DNA from: a virus
Length of the DNA: 60,528 bases
Direction: 5' to 3' (one strand)
Virus record (IMG/VR): IMGVR_UViG_3300044712_000071
Coordinates: 1-60,528 of that record
Under the pieces are notes generated by a model. The model worked only from the letters and a program-made list of their open reading frames with translations. It was not told the origin of the DNA and made no database searches. This document shows positions 51,009 to 59,739 of this stretch, one piece after another. A program made the translations under genes and the position numbers. How positions within the stretch are numbered: position 1 is the stretch's first letter; each line of letters begins with the position of its first letter.

Positions 51009-51297
51009 TCAACATGATTTAGATGATATGGATTATCAAGAGCTTATCAAACAATACTCTAGTGATTACAACACTGATGGTTTAATCTACTACATGGGTC
51101 TCGCAGCAGAAGCTGGCGAGGTGTTAAACGATAAAGTAAAGATGCTTAAAGATGGTAAGGTATTTACTCAAGATGAAATCGCTAGTGAGCTGGGTGATGT
51201 TTTATATTATGTTGCCAGTATTGCTAACATTAATGGTGTTACTCTTGAACAATGCTACTCAAATAATCTAAACAAGATTAAGTCGAGAGCAAAGTGA
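51001..51297 (+). CDS. MazG-like nucleotide pyrophosphohydrolase
   Basis: 98 residues, GTG start inside the previous gene. The all-helical NTP pyrophosphatase motif is present: E37 and E40 in GLAAEAGEV, then E63 and D66 in ELGDVLYYV, the four metal-binding acids. The enzyme splits nucleoside triphosphates or alarmones to monophosphates. Phage MazG proteins are thought to recycle nucleotides or change host stress signalling. Context, beside deaminase and reductase, supports nucleotide recycling. Confidence 0.88.
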   Translation: MINQHDLDDMDYQELIKQYSSDYNTDGLIYYMGLAAEAGEVLNDKVKMLKDGKVFTQDEIASELGDVLYYVASIANINGVTLEQCYSNNLNKIKSRAK

Positions 51298-51482
51298 TAT
51301 ACAAAGATCCTTACAGTAAGCTCACTGTAATGATTAACCAACGTATAGATTGGTTTATTAAGACAGGAGAGATACATCACTTTATGATTATGATGACATT
51401 ACTTTACGAAAGGAATCTAATTGAACAACAATACTTACTTAGAAATAGCGGAACGTATAGCACTGGAATCAAAAGCAAATAA
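51294..51482 (+). CDS. Hypothetical protein, 62 aa
   Basis: GTG start overlapping the previous stop. Starts MIYKDPYSKLTVMINQRIDW. The middle is Met-rich (HHFMIMMTLLYERN). The last 62 bases overlap the deaminase gene. Function unknown; support is moderate. Confidence 0.5.
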   Translation: MIYKDPYSKLTVMINQRIDWFIKTGEIHHFMIMMTLLYERNLIEQQYLLRNSGTYSTGIKSK

Positions 51483-51873
51483 GCTTAAGGTCGGTTGTGT
51501 TCTAGTTAAGAATGGAAATATTATTTCTTTCTCTTATAATGGCACACCGCCAGGCTCGGATAATACTTGTGAAGATGAACATAACCATACTCACCCAGAG
51601 GTTATCCATGCTGAATCTATGGCTATTACCAAGGCAGCTAGAGCAGGTGTAGCTACAGATGGAGCTATTGCTTATGTGACACATCAACCATGTATTGATT
51701 GTGCTAAGTTACTTTACCAAGCTGGTATTAAAGAGGTATGGTTTCGTAATACCTACAAGAACAGTTATGGTATAGAATTCCTTATCAATCAAGGAGTTAC
51801 AGTAGGCTATATTGCTTTCTGGAACAAAGACTCCAGCCCTGCCCTAAAGGAATCCTCAATATGGAAGTCTTAA
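51421..51873 (+). CDS. Deoxycytidylate deaminase-like protein
   Basis: 150 residues from a TTG start behind AAAGGAATC; no ATG fits. Zinc motif H63-A-E65 (VIHAESMAI) and C91-x2-C94 (QPCIDCAK) define the cytidine/dCMP deaminase fold. SYNGTPPGSDNTCEDE is the substrate-binding stretch of dCMP deaminases. It makes dUMP for thymidylate. No thymidylate synthase is seen in this window. The last 40 bases contain promoter motif copy 6. Confidence 0.9.
   Translation: MNNNTYLEIAERIALESKANKLKVGCVLVKNGNIISFSYNGTPPGSDNTCEDEHNHTHPEVIHAESMAITKAARAGVATDGAIAYVTHQPCIDCAKLLYQAGIKEVWFRNTYKNSYGIEFLINQGVTVGYIAFWNKDSSPALKESSIWKS
51835..51852 (+). promoter_or_regulatory. Candidate phage RNA polymerase promoter, copy 6
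   Basis: AGCCCTGCCCTAAAGGAA is within the 3' end of the deaminase gene and points at the metalloprotease-like, polymerase and exonuclease genes. It differs from the consensus at two positions. Confidence 0.5.
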
Positions 51874-52028
51874 TAATTACACTAGTTGGAGCGGCAGTAT
51901 ACATTACTTACCTACTAAACAAGATAGAGAAACAGCGGATACAACTTATAGTTGCTCATCATATGATTAAATCTATGGCAGAAGACTTAGAAGAATTAGG
52001 TCATCCCACTATTATAATAGGAAAGTAA
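51861..52028 (+). CDS. Small membrane-anchored protein, 55 aa
   Basis: Starts MEVLIITLVGAAVYITYLLN, one N-terminal membrane segment, then a charged helix. Directly downstream of promoter copy 6. Function unknown. Confidence 0.6.
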   Translation: MEVLIITLVGAAVYITYLLNKIEKQRIQLIVAHHMIKSMAEDLEELGHPTIIIGK

Positions 52029-52595
52029 ATGACAAAGCAAGCCATTGATAAATGGACTGACAACACAACTAAGCTTAAGATATCCGTGCATACTCTTGCT
52101 GATATGGAAGAGGATATTAAGTTATACTTCAGGTTAATCTTAGAGGACTACTGCAAACGTCATGGTGTTACTAACAAGTATCCCAAAGCTAGAATAAATA
52201 TTTCTTTTATTGTTACACCTACAAGAGTTCAAATTGATTCTTGTTCTTGGTCTGATGAAGAAGAACTAATGCAGATACAATTCTGGGATGCAATCGCTTC
52301 TACTCATACTACAGAAACATATACTCAAACAAAGTTCTTTGAGATTATTGCTCATGAGTTTACTCATGCTTGTCAGTTCCTTACTGAAAGAAAGTTACCT
52401 TCAACAAAAGGTTTCAGAGGTAAAAACTCAGGGCTATATGTATCATCATATAACAATGCAGCTAACAATGATGAATATATGTTTGCTCCTCATGAAGTAG
52501 AAGCTCGTATCATGGAGATGCATTACTATAGTAAGTTTGGTTATTTATTTGATACGATTGACCAACATGAAATCGCTTTACAAACAAATAGTTAA
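52029..52595 (+). CDS. Putative zinc metalloprotease, HEFTH motif
   Basis: 188 residues. IIAHEFTHACQF (H109, E110, H113) is a zinc-binding HExxH motif. APHEVEARIMEM, 45 residues on, offers the third ligand and recalls the E-x2-A pattern of some phage and bacterial peptidases. It might cut a host or virion protein. No signal peptide, so it acts in the cytoplasm. Family not identified; activity is inferred from the motif. Confidence 0.6.
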   Translation: MTKQAIDKWTDNTTKLKISVHTLADMEEDIKLYFRLILEDYCKRHGVTNKYPKARINISFIVTPTRVQIDSCSWSDEEELMQIQFWDAIASTHTTETYTQTKFFEIIAHEFTHACQFLTERKLPSTKGFRGKNSGLYVSSYNNAANNDEYMFAPHEVEARIMEMHYYSKFGYLFDTIDQHEIALQTNS

Positions 52596-52773
52596 TGGTC
52601 ATGGAACAGTAGTAGGAATGTTTAAGTTTCACTCAGATGGTTCTACTTACTGGCTCATGGAAGGAAAGAAAAGAACTCTTGAACCCTATGGTCAGCTAGA
52701 TCAAGCAGGTATTGAAGACCTGTTTACTAAGCTTAAGGACTGGGCGGGATATACTAAGGATAAACCTAAATGA
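52567..52773 (+). CDS. Hypothetical protein, 68 aa
   Basis: Starts MKSLYKQIVNGHGTVVGMFK inside the previous gene. Basic and beta-rich, ending DWAGYTKDKPK. Coupled to the polymerase gene by ATGA, so it may be a polymerase accessory. No motif known. Confidence 0.55.
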   Translation: MKSLYKQIVNGHGTVVGMFKFHSDGSTYWLMEGKKRTLEPYGQLDQAGIEDLFTKLKDWAGYTKDKPK

Positions 52774-54605
52774 AACTTGTATTCGATATCGAGGCAGACG
52801 GCTTACAACCTAATGTCTCTAAGGTATGGTGTCTGGTTGCTATTAACCCTGATACCAATGAACAATTTATTTTCTCGGACTATGATCCTGACTACCCTTC
52901 TTTACAGGAGGGTTTAAAATTCCTTAGCACAGCTAGGGTATTAGCAGGTCATAATATCTGTGGATATGACTTACCTGTTCTCAAACAATTATTTAATTGG
53001 GAACCACCAGAAACAACTAAGTGCTGGGATACATGGATTATGTCACAGACAATCCAGTATAAACGAAAACATAAACATGGTCTTGAAGGATGGGGTGCGT
53101 TCTTTAGCTTTCCTAAGATTGAGTTCAATGATTTCTCTCAGTACACTAAGCAGATGCTTACATACTGTATTCGTGACGTAGAATTAAACGTTATGGTATA
53201 CAACAAGCTTAAAGATGATGCACTTAAATTAAGCAAGATTAACCCTATGTTTCTTAAAGGCTTAGAGGTCGAGATGGAATTCTCTCGTATTGAAGCTGAG
53301 ATGCGTAACAAGGGTTGGGTCTTTGATTTAGAAAGAGCTTATAAGATTAGAGATGAGATTGCTGCTCGTATGACTCACATTGAACAAACAATGGAGCCTA
53401 AGATCGGTATGAGAACTCTTAAGCTAGATAAGCCTGATGAGTTTAAAGAACCTAAGTGGCGTAAGGATGGTTGTTATGCAGTACAAACAGCTAAGTACTT
53501 TGGTATCGAAGTAGAACGAGGTAAGCAAGATAGACCTATTGAAGGTAATTACTGTCGTGTAGAGTTTGCTCAAGCTTCTTTAGGTTCATTAGAAATTGTT
53601 AAAGACTATTTGTATTCTATTGGTTGGGTTCCTGATGAATGGAACGTAGAAAGAATCAATGGTAAGTTCGTTAACAAATCTCCTAAGCTAACTGAATCTT
53701 CATTAGAACCTTTAGGTGAAGATGGTCTTATGCTATCTGAATACTTATCTATCCGTAACAGGAAGTCTGTATTAGAAGGATGGATCGAGCAAGTAGAACA
53801 AGGAGATGGTAGGTTACATGGTAAAGTCTGGACAGTAGGAACACCTACATTCAGATGTCGTCATGAAGTAATCGCTAATCTACCTTCTGTAGGTACTCCT
53901 TATGGTGAAGAGTTACGATCATTACTTACTTGTGAAGAAGGTTACAGCATTGTTGGTGCTGACTCCGCAGGTAATCAGATGAGAGGTTTATGTCATTATA
54001 TTGGTAACGATGAATTTACTAATGAAGTTATTAACGGAGATGTACATCAACGTAATGCTGATGTATTAGGAGTCTCTAGAAAGATTGCCAAGCCTTTCTT
54101 ATATGCTTATCTCTTCGGAGCAGGTGCAGGAAAGATTGGTTTAATATTAACAGGAAAGAGAGATACAAAGATTGGACAAGCCGCAGATGAAAAATTCAAA
54201 GCATCGATTCCAGGATTGGGAGAACTCAAGAGCAAGTTATCTGCTCAGTATAACAGCACAGCTAATAGGTTTGGTAGCGAGAACGCTTACATTCGTGGTC
54301 TTGATGGTCGTATTGTTTTCGTTAATTCTGAACATCAAGTTCTTAATTACTTGCTTCAGACTGCTGAGGGCATTACCTGTAAAGCAGCTATGGTATACGC
54401 AAGGAACAAGATCAAAGAAGCAGGGATACCTGCCTACCCTATTATACACTACCATGACGAAATGGCTTGGGTATGCGAAGACAAGTATGCAGAACTTGTT
54501 AAAGATATCTGTGTAGAAGCATTCAAGGAAGCTCCTAAGTGGTTCGGAGTAACCTGTATGGGTGGTGATGGTAAGACAGGCAAGAACTATGCGGAGGTAC
54601 ACTAA
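52770..54605 (+). CDS. DNA polymerase, family A (T7 gp5-like)
   Basis: 611 residues, replicates the genome. 3'-5' exonuclease: D6 and E8 (FDIEADG), D67 (GHNICGYDLP), D136 (YCIRDVEL). Polymerase: motif A GADSAGNQMRGL (D398), O-helix RKIAKPFLYAYLFG (R437, K441, Y445), motif C YHDEMAW (D563, E564). In motif A the usual glutamate (E. coli Pol I E710, T7 E480) is Gln (Q403), an unusual change that may affect ribonucleotide exclusion. The O-helix residue matching Pol I position 762 is Tyr, typical of lytic phages. It shares ATGA junctions with both neighbours. Confidence 0.95.
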   Translation: MKLVFDIEADGLQPNVSKVWCLVAINPDTNEQFIFSDYDPDYPSLQEGLKFLSTARVLAGHNICGYDLPVLKQLFNWEPPETTKCWDTWIMSQTIQYKRKHKHGLEGWGAFFSFPKIEFNDFSQYTKQMLTYCIRDVELNVMVYNKLKDDALKLSKINPMFLKGLEVEMEFSRIEAEMRNKGWVFDLERAYKIRDEIAARMTHIEQTMEPKIGMRTLKLDKPDEFKEPKWRKDGCYAVQTAKYFGIEVERGKQDRPIEGNYCRVEFAQASLGSLEIVKDYLYSIGWVPDEWNVERINGKFVNKSPKLTESSLEPLGEDGLMLSEYLSIRNRKSVLEGWIEQVEQGDGRLHGKVWTVGTPTFRCRHEVIANLPSVGTPYGEELRSLLTCEEGYSIVGADSAGNQMRGLCHYIGNDEFTNEVINGDVHQRNADVLGVSRKIAKPFLYAYLFGAGAGKIGLILTGKRDTKIGQAADEKFKASIPGLGELKSKLSAQYNSTANRFGSENAYIRGLDGRIVFVNSEHQVLNYLLQTAEGITCKAAMVYARNKIKEAGIPAYPIIHYHDEMAWVCEDKYAELVKDICVEAFKEAPKWFGVTCMGGDGKTGKNYAEVH

Positions 54606-55498
54606 TGAAAGCCTTGATTGATGCTGATAGTATTATCTATACTATTGCTTTTGTAGAGAAGTCTAAGACTAGATGTAAGAAATCTTTTGATGATAAGTTA
54701 AAAGAAATTATTACTAACCTAGAAGCTGATGTTGGTTTGGTTTATATTAAAGGTAAAAATAACTTTAGATACCAAGTCGATTCAGAATATAAGGGTCATC
54801 GTAAACAAGAGTTTGATCCCGATGTTAAAGAACGTATTGATATGCTGTATGAATACGCTAATGAACACGCTATCAAATCAGATGGTGGTGAAGCAGATGA
54901 CTATGTATTCATCGGAGCTATGGATTGTATTGCTGAAGGAGAAGCCTATATCGTTTGTTGTATTGATAAAGACTTACAACAGATTCCTGGCTGGCAATAT
55001 AATTATAGAACCAATGAGTTAAAAGAAATCACTCCTGAGTTTGCTTATAGATTTACTATGAAGCAATTCCTTACAGGAGATGCTACTGATAACATCAAAG
55101 GTATTGCTAAGATAGGTCCTAAGACTGCTGATAAGATCCTTGACCCTGTTCCTACAGAACAGCTATGGGATACTGTTATTAAGACTTGGCAAGAGAAGTT
55201 ACCACGTAATGAATGGAAAGAACCATTTGTTAAATGTGCTAACAACATTTATATTCGTAGGTCATTAGAAGATTTAAGACCTAAAACATTTGAGGAATTA
55301 GAGGAAGATTTTAAATGGATACAGGACACTGGGTCTGGAGAGGAGATGACTTCAACGTCTCAGAGTACTGTGGATTCGTCTACATCGTTAGATGTAACCA
55401 CCCAGATGAACGAAGACTTTACATCGGAAGAAAGTTCTTCCACATTAATTTCGGAAAGAAAAGAAGCCAACGAGAAAGTCCTTGGAGAAAGTATTTAA
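54605..55498 (+). CDS. 5'-3' exonuclease (FEN/T7 gp6 family)
   Basis: 297 residues. Metal site residues D6 and D8 (LIDADSIIY), SDGGEADDYV (about residues 92-101), CIDKDLQQIPG and the helix-hairpin-helix GIAKIGPKTADKIL define the flap-nuclease family that removes primers and trims DNA ends. The last 62 residues (after WIQDTGSGEE) are Ser/Thr-rich and low in complexity. They are encoded over the start of the GIY-YIG gene, so they are probably an added tail. The true domain ends near residue 236. Confidence 0.9.
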   Translation: MKALIDADSIIYTIAFVEKSKTRCKKSFDDKLKEIITNLEADVGLVYIKGKNNFRYQVDSEYKGHRKQEFDPDVKERIDMLYEYANEHAIKSDGGEADDYVFIGAMDCIAEGEAYIVCCIDKDLQQIPGWQYNYRTNELKEITPEFAYRFTMKQFLTGDATDNIKGIAKIGPKTADKILDPVPTEQLWDTVIKTWQEKLPRNEWKEPFVKCANNIYIRRSLEDLRPKTFEELEEDFKWIQDTGSGEEMTSTSQSTVDSSTSLDVTTQMNEDFTSEESSSTLISERKEANEKVLGESI

Positions 55499-55812
55499 CA
55501 AGTAGTGCTAATGTTAAAGACGCTATTAAGAAATATGGAATGAAACATTTCTCATTCGAGATAGTAGATATCTACAAGACTAAAGCTGGCGTAGTAAATG
55601 CTGAAGTAGAATTACAATGGTATGCTAACGTATTACATACTGAATATGCTCCTGACATGAGAGCTTATTGGAATGGTAATATTGGAGCTATCAAATTTAT
55701 TTCTAAGGAAAAAGTAAATGGAACAGCAAGAGAATTTATTCGACAAACATTTATTAAACACTTCGCTTTGGGTATGGAAGAAACAGAACCAGCTCAAAGC
55801 AAAACTACGTAG
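55315..55812 (+). CDS. GIY-YIG endonuclease-like protein
   Basis: 165 residues in a different frame from the exonuclease, overlapping its 3' end by 184 bases. The domain start GFVYIVRCNHPDERRLYIGR (residues 20-39) has the GIY and YIG parts, followed by AIKKYGMKHFSFEIVDIYKT and AEVELQWYANVL with the expected Glu. It starts behind GAGGAAG. It may be a free-standing homing endonuclease that landed on the end of the exonuclease gene. Confidence 0.75.
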   Translation: MDTGHWVWRGDDFNVSEYCGFVYIVRCNHPDERRLYIGRKFFHINFGKKRSQRESPWRKYLTSSANVKDAIKKYGMKHFSFEIVDIYKTKAGVVNAEVELQWYANVLHTEYAPDMRAYWNGNIGAIKFISKEKVNGTAREFIRQTFIKHFALGMEETEPAQSKTT

Positions 55813-55841
55813 AGCATTTATAAGAAAGAAGAAAGAAAAAT

Positions 55842-57443
55842 ATGAGTAGATGGTATCACACTAACTGCCCTAAATGCGATTCATCAGATGCATTTAGCTA
55901 CAAAGATGGTGATGACTTCGGTTATTGTTTCAGTTGCTGTAAGTCGTCTCCTATTAACCCAACCTACATTAAAGAAGAATACAACTACGATATGCACTCA
56001 TTAACAGATATTCAAGATTATGACACAAGAGGATTCCAAGAACGAGGTATTACTAAAGTAGTAGCCTCACACTTCGGAGTTAAAGTTTCCTATGCAGAAG
56101 ATGGAACAATCAGTTCTCACTTCTATCCTTATACAAAGAAGGGTTCTATCGTTGCATACAAAGAAAGAAAGTTACCTAAACAATTTGTTATTCATGGTGA
56201 CTTTAAAGGTACAGAGTTGTTCGGTCAGAACGTAGCTAACGGTTCTCGTACATTGGTTATTACTGAAGGAGAACTAGATGCAATGGCTGTATCACAAGCC
56301 CAATATGATAAGTATCAGAAGTTCTTTCCTGTTGTTGCTATGCCTAGTGCTTCCGCAACTAATCTTATTCTTGAACAGAGAGAGTGGATTCGTTCTTTTG
56401 ATACTGTTATTTTAATGCTTGATAGTGATGATGTAGGTCAACAAGCTACACAGAAGATAGCTAAGATTATTGGCTTTGATAAAGTAAAGGTAGCACAACT
56501 ACCAGAGAAAGATCCTTGTGATGTATTAATTAAACAAGGTAAAGAAGCATTGATGCGTTGTTTGTTTGACGCTAAAGACTTCTCTCCTGTAGGAGTATTA
56601 AGAGGTGATGATATCTGGAATCACTTTAAAGAACTCCAGAACACAGTATCATTACCATATCCACAATGTCTTAATGGTCTTAATACTAAATTAAAAGGTA
56701 TGAGACTAGGTGAGATTGCTTTGTTCACCTCAGGTACAGGCTCAGGTAAATCTACTGTTATTAAAGAGATTGTACTAGAGATTCTAGATAAGACTCCTGA
56801 TATGGTAGGTATGGTATCACTAGAAGAATCTATTGGTGATACAGCTCAGAAGTTTATCGGCATGGCTCTTAATAAGAACATGATGGAGAACAATGTAACC
56901 GAAGAAGAACAATACGAAGGCTTTAAGAAAGTCTTTGGTGATGAACGCTTAGTATTACTTGATCATCAAGGTTCTGTAAGTGATGAGTCATTGGTAGATA
57001 AAATTGAACACCTAGCATTGATGGGTTGTAAGTATCTTATTCTTGATCACATCACTATTGCTGTATCTGAAGGTGCTAAAGGTAAAACAGGTAACGAAGC
57101 AGTTGACTCAGTCATGTCTGACTTACTTAAGATTACTAAGAAGCACAACATATGGTTAGGTATTATCTCTCACTTACGTAAAGGTGAGAAGCCATTCGAA
57201 GAAGGTCACTTACCTTCTATTGATGATATCAAAGGTTCTGGTTCTATTAAACAGATTTCATTTGATATTATTGCTTTTGCTCGTAACATGGTTGCAGAGA
57301 CAGAAGCAGAACGTAACACAATCAAACTAAGAGTATTGAAGTCACGATTCACTGGTCAAACAGGTGATTGTGGTTCTACTAAATATAATACTGAAACAGG
57401 TAGATTATCTGACGTAGGCTTATTAGATTTTGATGTTGCGTAA
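55842..57443 (+). CDS. Primase-helicase (T7 gp4-like)
   Basis: 533 residues. Zinc finger C9, C12, C29, C32 (NCPKC, then CFSC). TOPRIM primase core with E142 (VITEGELDA) and D194/D196 (LMLDSDDVG). RecA-type hexameric helicase with Walker A GTGSGKST (298-305), Walker B LILDHI and the sensor stretch ISHLRKGEK. It unwinds DNA ahead of the polymerase and lays primers. Close to T7 gp4 (566 residues) in build. Confidence 0.95.
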   Translation: MSRWYHTNCPKCDSSDAFSYKDGDDFGYCFSCCKSSPINPTYIKEEYNYDMHSLTDIQDYDTRGFQERGITKVVASHFGVKVSYAEDGTISSHFYPYTKKGSIVAYKERKLPKQFVIHGDFKGTELFGQNVANGSRTLVITEGELDAMAVSQAQYDKYQKFFPVVAMPSASATNLILEQREWIRSFDTVILMLDSDDVGQQATQKIAKIIGFDKVKVAQLPEKDPCDVLIKQGKEALMRCLFDAKDFSPVGVLRGDDIWNHFKELQNTVSLPYPQCLNGLNTKLKGMRLGEIALFTSGTGSGKSTVIKEIVLEILDKTPDMVGMVSLEESIGDTAQKFIGMALNKNMMENNVTEEEQYEGFKKVFGDERLVLLDHQGSVSDESLVDKIEHLALMGCKYLILDHITIAVSEGAKGKTGNEAVDSVMSDLLKITKKHNIWLGIISHLRKGEKPFEEGHLPSIDDIKGSGSIKQISFDIIAFARNMVAETEAERNTIKLRVLKSRFTGQTGDCGSTKYNTETGRLSDVGLLDFDVA

Positions 57444-57464
57444 AAACGAAATTCATGTTATAAT
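57436..57464 (+). promoter_or_regulatory. Host-type promoter before RNA polymerase gene
   Basis: TTGCGT (57436-57441) and TATAAT (57459-57464) are 17 bases apart, and TG at the extended -10 position precedes TATAAT. The -35 overlaps the primase-helicase stop. A promoter for host RNA polymerase is just what the phage polymerase gene needs to be made before phage promoters can work. Confidence 0.6.
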
Positions 57465-57490
57465 TTCAAACTCAACTTCGAAAGGTTAGA

Positions 57491-59725
57491 ATGAATCCAG
57501 TCTCGTATTTATCAGAGAAGATAGGCAAGGTAGTCCTAGACTCTGAGAAGGCTTACAATAAGGGTGCTAAGTTACTTAAGGCTTACCCTAATTGGGAGTC
57601 TAATTTAGAAAGGTTCGTAGCAGAAGCTTGGGATTTAGTTCTCAATTACTGCTCCGCACCAGCAAGAGTAACCAAAGGAGGTTCTCTTAAGTCGTATGTT
57701 AAATTAACTAATGTCTCTATACAGATTGGTGTTGGTATCTGCCGACAGATTGATCTTGATGAGACTGATCCTGGTATTGCTCTGGGTATCGGTGACCTTA
57801 TGCTTGAAGCATTCCTTCAAGATGGTCTCATTGATATCTTCAGAGAATACGATGGTCGTAAAGCCCCTTATGTGGTATCGGTAGTTAACCAACCACTTAA
57901 TATTAAACCTGTTCTTAAAGGAACAGTGTTCGGTCAACCAAGACCTATAGATAACTTGATCAGTCCTATTACCAAAGAGCCTTATATTAAAGGCTGGAAC
58001 AATAGAAGACTATTCAAAGAGTATCTAGATAAACCTTTCATACAAGCTATGGAAGGTCTTAGACAACAGGCTTGGAACATTAATCTGAATGTACTACAGA
58101 CAATTAAGAAGTATCGTAATGAATTCGTTACAGAAACTATTGATGTTGTTGATAGGCATGGTGAAGTATTTAAATATAATATTCACTGGGAAGATGACCA
58201 ACTCCCTACTAAGAAACAGTTCTGGCACTTAGATGGTACTAAGTTCCTACGTAAGAAAGACCCTAGAGTACAAAGAGCTTTGTCTAAGCTATTTGAATTC
58301 GATCAGGTCGTAAAGAAAGCTGACTTCATTGTTGAACATCAGTTACCGTTCTATCAAGAAGTCTCTTGTGATTATCGAGGTCGTATCTACTACGCAGAAT
58401 CCTTTATGGAATTCCAAGGTAGTGATCTTGCTCGTGGTCTATATTTATTTAATGATAAGAAGGAGTTAACTGAAGATGGGCTTAAATGGCTTTACATTCA
58501 TGCTGCTACTTGTTACAACAAGTCTTATACTGTTGATGAGTTATCTAGTCTCACCTGGACTACCACTGACTATATTAAGTACTTGAATGAAGAACAACTA
58601 GATACTATCTCTGTAGACAAAATGACTCTTGAAGATAGAATCAACTGGACTGAATATCATTTAGATGAGATTCGTTTAGCTGGTTTACAAGGTCAAATGT
58701 TTATGGAAGCTGAAAAGCCTGTATCATATTATGCTTGTTGTGTAGAGATTGCTGAGTATCACCTTAGTAAACTTACAGGACAACCATACTTATCTGGTCT
58801 TCCTATTCCTATTGATGGCAGTAATAACGGATGGCAACACTTAGCTGCAATGTCTAAAGACAAACAAGCAGGTGCATTGGTTAGTCTTGTTCCTACTCCT
58901 ATTCAAAAGGATTTCTATGTAGCAGTAGCCAAAGCTCTTATTGAATTGATGCCTAATTGGTTTGACGAAAGACAAATACCTATGAAGCATATTCGTAAAG
59001 GTATTGCCAAGCGAGGTTCAATGACAAGAGCTTACTCAGCAGGTAAGAAGAAGATACAATCTAATATGTATGACGATTGTCACGTAGAAGGTTATACTTC
59101 TAAATATAATATCACTGAAGAAGATACTGATATATTAGCTGGTGGTCTTATCAAGGCTATCAACTCAGTATGTTCAGGACCACTTAAGACTACTAAGTAT
59201 CTACAGAAGATAGCGGAACATGAGCTTAACTGTGGTGAACAAGGTATCGAATGGGTTACTCCTTCAGGCTTCCCTGTTAAATATAAGGTATACCTACAAC
59301 ATGAACGTCGCTACCAAGGCACTATCAAAGGTGTTAACAACAATAAATCCATATCGCACATTGTTAAAGTCGATGTACGCAATAAGGAAACTAATGAGAA
59401 AGTTCCATGCCGAAGATCGTTTGCATCTGGTATTAGCCCTAATGTGGTTCATAGCTATGATGCTTCACATATGGCTAATGTCATTCGAAACTTTGGTGGT
59501 TCTTTCGGTGCTGTACATGATTCATTTAGCACTCATGCTAATGACGTGGATAAGCTCCAGCAAATAACTAAAGAAGAATTCATCAAGCAATATGATTATG
59601 AAAACTTCTTTGATGTAATACAAAATAATTTAATGAAACACAAGGACTCATTCACATACACTCAACCTACTCTAGGAGACTTGAATGTGTCTGATGTAAT
59701 TAACTCACAATATTTCTTCTGTTAA
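57491..59725 (+). CDS. Single-subunit RNA polymerase (T7-like)
   Basis: 744 residues (T7: 883). Palm motif A PIDGSNNGWQH (D442), fingers motif B AKRGSMTRAYSAG (K507, R508, Y515), motif C AVHDSFSTHAND (H676, D677) and DYRGRIYY (294-301) are all present. The shorter N terminus suggests different promoter recognition from T7. It is the likely reader of the 18-base motifs. It is placed near the end of the replication block, not at its start, with its own host-type promoter. Confidence 0.96.
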   Translation: MNPVSYLSEKIGKVVLDSEKAYNKGAKLLKAYPNWESNLERFVAEAWDLVLNYCSAPARVTKGGSLKSYVKLTNVSIQIGVGICRQIDLDETDPGIALGIGDLMLEAFLQDGLIDIFREYDGRKAPYVVSVVNQPLNIKPVLKGTVFGQPRPIDNLISPITKEPYIKGWNNRRLFKEYLDKPFIQAMEGLRQQAWNINLNVLQTIKKYRNEFVTETIDVVDRHGEVFKYNIHWEDDQLPTKKQFWHLDGTKFLRKKDPRVQRALSKLFEFDQVVKKADFIVEHQLPFYQEVSCDYRGRIYYAESFMEFQGSDLARGLYLFNDKKELTEDGLKWLYIHAATCYNKSYTVDELSSLTWTTTDYIKYLNEEQLDTISVDKMTLEDRINWTEYHLDEIRLAGLQGQMFMEAEKPVSYYACCVEIAEYHLSKLTGQPYLSGLPIPIDGSNNGWQHLAAMSKDKQAGALVSLVPTPIQKDFYVAVAKALIELMPNWFDERQIPMKHIRKGIAKRGSMTRAYSAGKKKIQSNMYDDCHVEGYTSKYNITEEDTDILAGGLIKAINSVCSGPLKTTKYLQKIAEHELNCGEQGIEWVTPSGFPVKYKVYLQHERRYQGTIKGVNNNKSISHIVKVDVRNKETNEKVPCRRSFASGISPNVVHSYDASHMANVIRNFGGSFGAVHDSFSTHANDVDKLQQITKEEFIKQYDYENFFDVIQNNLMKHKDSFTYTQPTLGDLNVSDVINSQYFFC

Positions 59726-59739
59726 GGAAAATAAAAATA

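Noticed and set aside
53442-53460. CTGATGAG inside the DNA polymerase gene as another hammerhead
   Set aside because: No GAA core, stem III or cleavage triplet in any hammerhead order nearby; it encodes PDE residues.
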